From: Chloromonas sp. AAM2
Taxonomy: Eukaryota; Chlorophyta; Chlorophyceae; Chlamydomonadales; Chlamydomonadaceae
Assembly: GCA_004335635.1 (NCBI GenBank)
Contig: QAXH01006344.1
Span: 157 to 12,545, forward strand
Direction: 5' to 3'
Length of the DNA stretch: 12,389 nucleotides
Of this stretch, positions 9,225-12,389 are shown in pieces. The stretch's first letter is position 1. Each line of letters begins with the position of its first letter. Below the pieces are notes generated by a model. It saw nothing but the letters and a program-made list of their open reading frames with translations. It did not search any database and was not told the DNA's origin. The position numbers were made by a program, and so were the translations under genes.

Positions 9225-9804
9225 TTGACTTGCTTCGTGACCAACTATTCCATGAGACTTGAGAAGGGCAGGCTTGAAGTGTGCACCATGAGGCCACATC
9301 AGCCGCTTGATCTCAAGTACGTGGGCCATTCGTGATCCATGTCGGTTTCTGAACCCCTTTTGTTGCTGGACAGATTGTAGTTTTGTTGTACAGCCGCAAC
9401 TGCCCCAACTGTACCCGTTTCGACTGTATTGGTTGTGAAGCGCTGCGTCTACGGCGGCGGCTTGTCGCCAGCCTTGCAATTTCAGGATTGGGTTGAGGTT
9501 ATAGTGTGATGCCTTTGCTTCTGTTGCACTTGATGGACTTGCCTCCCAGCAGCTTACAAGGCAAGGTCAAGTCGAGGATTGCGTGCGCACCTTCGTCCTC
9601 TGCGGAAACGTGCAACTGACTCAGGCATGTACCAGCAAAGACGCAATCATCACCAAAACCTTCAGGCTCATCCAGAGGGCACATGAATGGCTGGAACTTG
9701 CACGGAACTTGCGCCACCAAACTGGTAACTGGTGGCGTCTGCCACCAGTTCTACGACCCAACTTGTAACAGGGAGGCAGTCACAGCTGAGAATAATGAGA
9801 AGGA
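9200..9804. repeat. Dispersed repeat, copy R2 (expanded)
   Basis: Blocks 9200-9302 and 9652-9804 match R1 (3624-3735, 3757-3915) in order and orientation. They are separated by 349 bases absent from R1. Either R1 lost this middle part or R2 gained it. The right block contains a perfect 10-base-pair hairpin (9727-9750) that is broken in R1. Past 9804 the sequence continues into the coding-like fragment at 9804-9911, which R1 lacks. Confidence 0.8.
9353..9496 (+). other. Short open frame with a Cys4 motif inside the R2-specific segment
   Basis: A 47-codon frame is open from 9353, just after TGA 9350-9352, to TGA at 9494-9496. It contains CPNCTRFDCIGC, a C-x2-C-x4-C-x2-C spacing that can bind zinc, preceded by hydrophobic IVVLLYSRN. 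There is no ATG and it is short. It could be an exon, a relic of a transposon protein, or chance. No family is assigned. Confidence 0.2.
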
Positions 9805-9911
9805 TTGGCCACAAGGGACTCCGTGTGTCGGAACTCCTGTGTCGTCAGAGTGCCGTTGCGTTGGACGTGCTTCATGATGTGCACTCCCTCCTTGTAACAC
9901 ACAACTGTGGG
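9804..9911 (+). pseudogene. Coding-like fragment X, related to 10247-10411
   Basis: The frame starting ATT 9804 reads IGHKGL at its left and ALDVLHDVHSLLVTHN at 9858-9905. The fragment at 10247-10411 has the same two segments in the same order and strand (GHKGL and ALDVLHGVHFLLITNSDAS). Nucleotide identity is high over GCGTTGGACGTGCTTCATG. X lacks about 50 bases between the two segments and has no start codon of its own, so I read it as a decayed gene piece. The pattern A-L-x2-LH-x-VH-x6-T-x-(N/D) faintly resembles the catalytic-loop approach of protein-kinase-like folds. That is a weak guess. Confidence 0.4.
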
Positions 9912-10246
9912 GGGTTACACAGACCTGTCACACAGGACCTGTCTGCATGAGAAGCTACTGACCACGCTTATGACGCTTCTGTGATTGCAAGAAGTGATAT
10001 GTCACTGTTTGATATGCCAGTTCCACTTCGGGTGATCGCTTCAGTGCGGCATGGTCTTAAATGGGCCATGAAGTAACGTCATATGACAAAAAATGCCGCT
10101 TAAATGATTGGAATTCGCTATCAACAATTGACATTGAGAGAGTTGCCATTTCACTAGCTCTGACACTTACCGTAACCCTGACAATCGTTAAAATCCATTC
10201 AACTTATAGGGCTAACGGGATGCTTTCGGAAGATGTTCTGTGGGGT
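9912..10246. other. Spacer between the two related fragments
   Basis: The + frame that ends at 10411 is open from 10061, but its left part (10061-10240) has an ordinary noncoding look and no match elsewhere in the window. Nothing else is supported. Confidence 0.4.
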
Positions 10247-10411
10247 GATGGCCACAAGGGCCTCACCCTTGCTGACACGGTCAGATTCCCCTCAGGGAAG
10301 TCGTTATTGAAGAGAAAATTTTGCAATTTGCGCTATCAGTTGATGTTTGCGTTGGACGTGCTTCATGGTGTGCACTTCCTCCTTATAACAAACTCTGATG
10401 CAAGCCAGTGA
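10247..10411 (+). pseudogene. Coding-like fragment Y, related to 9804-9911
   Basis: This is the longer of the two related fragments. It reads DGHKGLTLADTVRFPSGK, a Lys/Arg-rich stretch, then QLMFALDVLHGVHFLLI and TNSDASQ before TGA at 10409-10411. It is in the same strand and frame sense as X, about 440 bases downstream. The frame breaks right after the conserved part. A complete gene is not visible, so this is a relic, or an exon of a gene I cannot reconstruct. Confidence 0.4.
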
Positions 10412-10584
10412 TGGCATCTCACTGATGGCAACCACCTCACCCACCTACCTGGCAACTCCGAGACGTTACTTGCAGCACTCGCCGATTGCCATCTTCGTCA
10501 TCGATGTAGACTACGCATCAACAACCAATGATCAGTCCTCAGTAGTTTCATGCAACTGCACGCTGCTGTTGCCGAAAGCTGCAA

Positions 10585-12086
10585 ATGTCAGAAGCAAATC
10601 AACTTAGAGCAGCGCTAGAGGACACCCAGTCCGCGCTTGCTGCATCTCTGGCCCGCATCGAGGCATTCCGCATCAGAGAACGGCAACTGATCGATGAGCT
10701 CGCGCAACTGAGGCAGCAGGTACATGGCGAGCAAATCAACCAAACCAGAGCAGCTGTGCAAGCAGTTGCTGATGGAGCACCGGCACCCACTGCAACGACA
10801 AGCAGCGGTGTCGTGTTAATCCCAGCGCGAGCGCCCAGCAAGGACTTGAAGGCGATGAGCACGTGCAGCATCACCATCCCTCAAACCAAGGAAGCCACCT
10901 TCACCAGCCTTGGCAACAATGAAGCCATGTACATTTCAAGCGTTTCCGGTGCTGAGCATGCTGCAGCCGTGTGGTTGCAAGGAGACCGAGGCCTAGAAAA
11001 GGTGGGTGGCCAGATGCGCATCCCGCCATCAGCACATGACACCCGCAGCAGCACAGTAACAGAGGCTTCACTAGCATGCAGTAACAAAGCTGACTCTTAT
11101 GCAGACATGGACAGCTGCACACATCAACGCAGGCGAAACCTTGGATTAGCTGGCACCTTAGCTGGCATGCCATGTAGAGGGAAACCTCACACATCTTGCA
11201 TTTCAGATCCATCAGCCCATTACCTCTTCCAGCAGTTTCTGGTACTGCCCGGTTGATGACCCTGTTTTCTTTTTGCACGTTTGATTTTCAGATCAACTGT
11301 CAGTTGATTGTGCACAAGGATCGGATAGACTTTGTACAACTTCGAGTACGAATCCGAAGTGAAGACTTCATCGGCATCACAGCAGTCAAGGAATCCAAAA
11401 TGGCAAAGGTGAGTCTTCCCGGTGGGTTTTGTTACCAGGGTTTGTATTCACCCGGTCAACCATTTGATCATTTCTGATTTAATCAGGGGGTCATCACACA
11501 ATGTCTCCGGGGGGTCATTCACGTGCGCACGTGTCTGGAGTTCTCCACGCGCCTGCCTGTCTCTGTTTTTCCAGTGGTAGTGTGCGCACCAAGCACATGC
11601 CAAGCCCACACATTTCGAATTACTGCAACACCACAAGCTGACAAAAATCGGTGGAAAACCGGCATTGACTTATATCGTTATGTGGTTAACAGGTTGTTGA
11701 TGATTCACTGGAACAACACGAGCAACTTGCAACGCCACGAGAACCAGACAAATCAACTCAATCCCACTACTTTACTTAGGTATTCAGTTACAAAAGCTAG
11801 AGAAAAAAGCACTGCTGCCTGCGTGTGCGCAGAGCGGCGGTGGCCTGCTGTGCTGTTTCGGTGCCCCCCCTCCCGTCGACCCCCCACCTGTCCCCTCCTC
11901 TGCTGGTGGTGCCCAGGGTGCTAGTACCGACCAATTGTCACAACTGTCACAACCGGACGCGGAGCGGGGCAACCAAGGAGAGGCTCAGGGCTCATCTCCA
12001 CCACCTTCCGCGACAAGGGGCAGATACCGCATCTATCTGAGGGGGAGGGAGCAGCGGCCGGTGGAGTTTGATGCAAGCCAAGTCAC
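10585..12086 (+). CDS. Unrecognised protein with N-terminal coiled coil (first three exons, 3' end outside the window)
   Basis: Exons 10585-11001, 11292-11408 and 11788-12086 give 276 aa plus two bases. Phases are 0, 0 and 2, with donors GTGGGT, GTGAGT, GTGAGT and acceptors TTTTCAG and TATTCAG. ATG 10585 is the first after an in-frame TAG at 10543-10545. Residues 4-55 form a likely coiled coil (QLRAALEDTQSALAASLARI, then ERQLIDELAQLRQQV). Residues 60-139 are Ala/Thr/Ser rich. Exon 2 (INCQLIVHKDRIDFVQLRVR) is a compact strand-rich piece of 39 codons. Exon 3 starts LQKLEKKALLPA, has LLCC followed by a Pro-rich linker, and ends with GRYRIYLRGREQRPVEFDAS. An alternative exon 1 donor is GTACAT at 10720, also phase 0, but the frame stays open to 11256, which favours 11001. 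No family is recognised. Confidence 0.65.
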
Positions 12087-12158
12087 GTGAGTGAGGGTGC
12101 ATGCATGCGTGGGCATGCATGTGGCCGTCTTGGGGCCGGCTTAGACATGGACATGGTT

Positions 12159-12389
12159 GAGCATGGACGTGGGTTGAGCATGGACGTGGGGTCGAGCATG
12201 GACGTGGGGTCGAGCATGGACGTGGGGTCGAGCATGGACGTGGGTCGAGCATGGACATGGGGTAGAGCATGGACGTGGGGTCGAGCATGGACGTGGGTTG
12301 AGCATGGATGTGGGGTCGAGCATGGATGTGGGTTGAGCATGGATGTGGGGTCGAGCATGGATGTGGGGTCGAGCATGGATGTGGGGTCG
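12159..12389. repeat. 17/18-bp minisatellite, 13 copies, continuing past the window
   Basis: The unit is GAGCATGGAYGTGGGGTC. Copies start at 12159, 12176, 12194, 12212, 12230, 12247, 12265, 12283, 12300, 12318, 12335, 12353 and 12371. Some units are 17 bases long with one G fewer (GTGGGTT or GTGGGTC). The last four to five carry GATGTG instead of GACGTG, and one carries GACATG. The array lies in the intron opened by the GTGAGT at 12087. It is G-rich on + and C-rich on -. Confidence 0.95.

Noticed and set aside
12083..12376. Minus-strand repeat proteins reading MLDPTS units
   Set aside because: The open frames are a by-product of the minisatellite unit, and all three minus frames are equally open. 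The array lies in an intron of a + strand gene.
12159..12389. CRISPR array
   Set aside because: The units follow each other without spacers, and the setting is a eukaryotic intron.

Overview
The window looks like nuclear DNA of a flagellated or flagella-derived green alga (Chlorophyta, probably a chlamydomonadalean). The evidence is intron-rich genes with GTGAGT/GTGCGT donors and TGCAG acceptors, TGTAA polyadenylation signals after two stop codons, many CATGCATG and TG-rich stretches, and a ciliary-type RIIa/EF-hand protein. No bacterial-style operons, ribosome binding sites, tRNA or rRNA genes were seen. All gene models were assembled by eye from reading frames, splice signals and phase agreement. 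All four genes are on the + strand.

Layout. (1) About 1-1400: the 3' end of a gene I do not recognise. It has two coding blocks (345-531 and 1038-1100), an apparent 1-base frameshift in the first, and a diverged duplication in the intron. (2) 2227-3183: a complete two-exon gene of 138 aa resembling EFCAB10, with an RIIa/DPY-30-like helical pair and a degenerate EF-hand. Its TGTAA signal is at 3486. (3) 3184-4606: 3' UTR, one copy of a dispersed repeat (R1), and an upstream region with paired TGCGCATGC motifs. (4) 4607-7987: a five-exon gene for a long, low-complexity, probably nuclear protein of unknown family. Its terminal exon is unresolved. (5) About 8100-10580: repeat-rich DNA with a second, expanded copy of the repeat (R2), a 52-bp tandem duplication, and two diverged fragments whose conserved reading frame suggests remains of an old gene. 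(6) 10585 to the window end: the 5' part of a coiled-coil-starting gene with three visible exons. Its third intron holds a 17/18-bp minisatellite that runs off the right edge.

The genes do not form an obvious pathway. The recurring theme is small tandem duplications in introns and intergenic DNA, plus one dispersed repeat family. The most interesting leads are the R1/R2 family with its decayed coding companion at 9804-10411, and the two unrecognised proteins at 4607 and 10585. I see no convincing evidence of a defence system, CRISPR array or complete mobile element.
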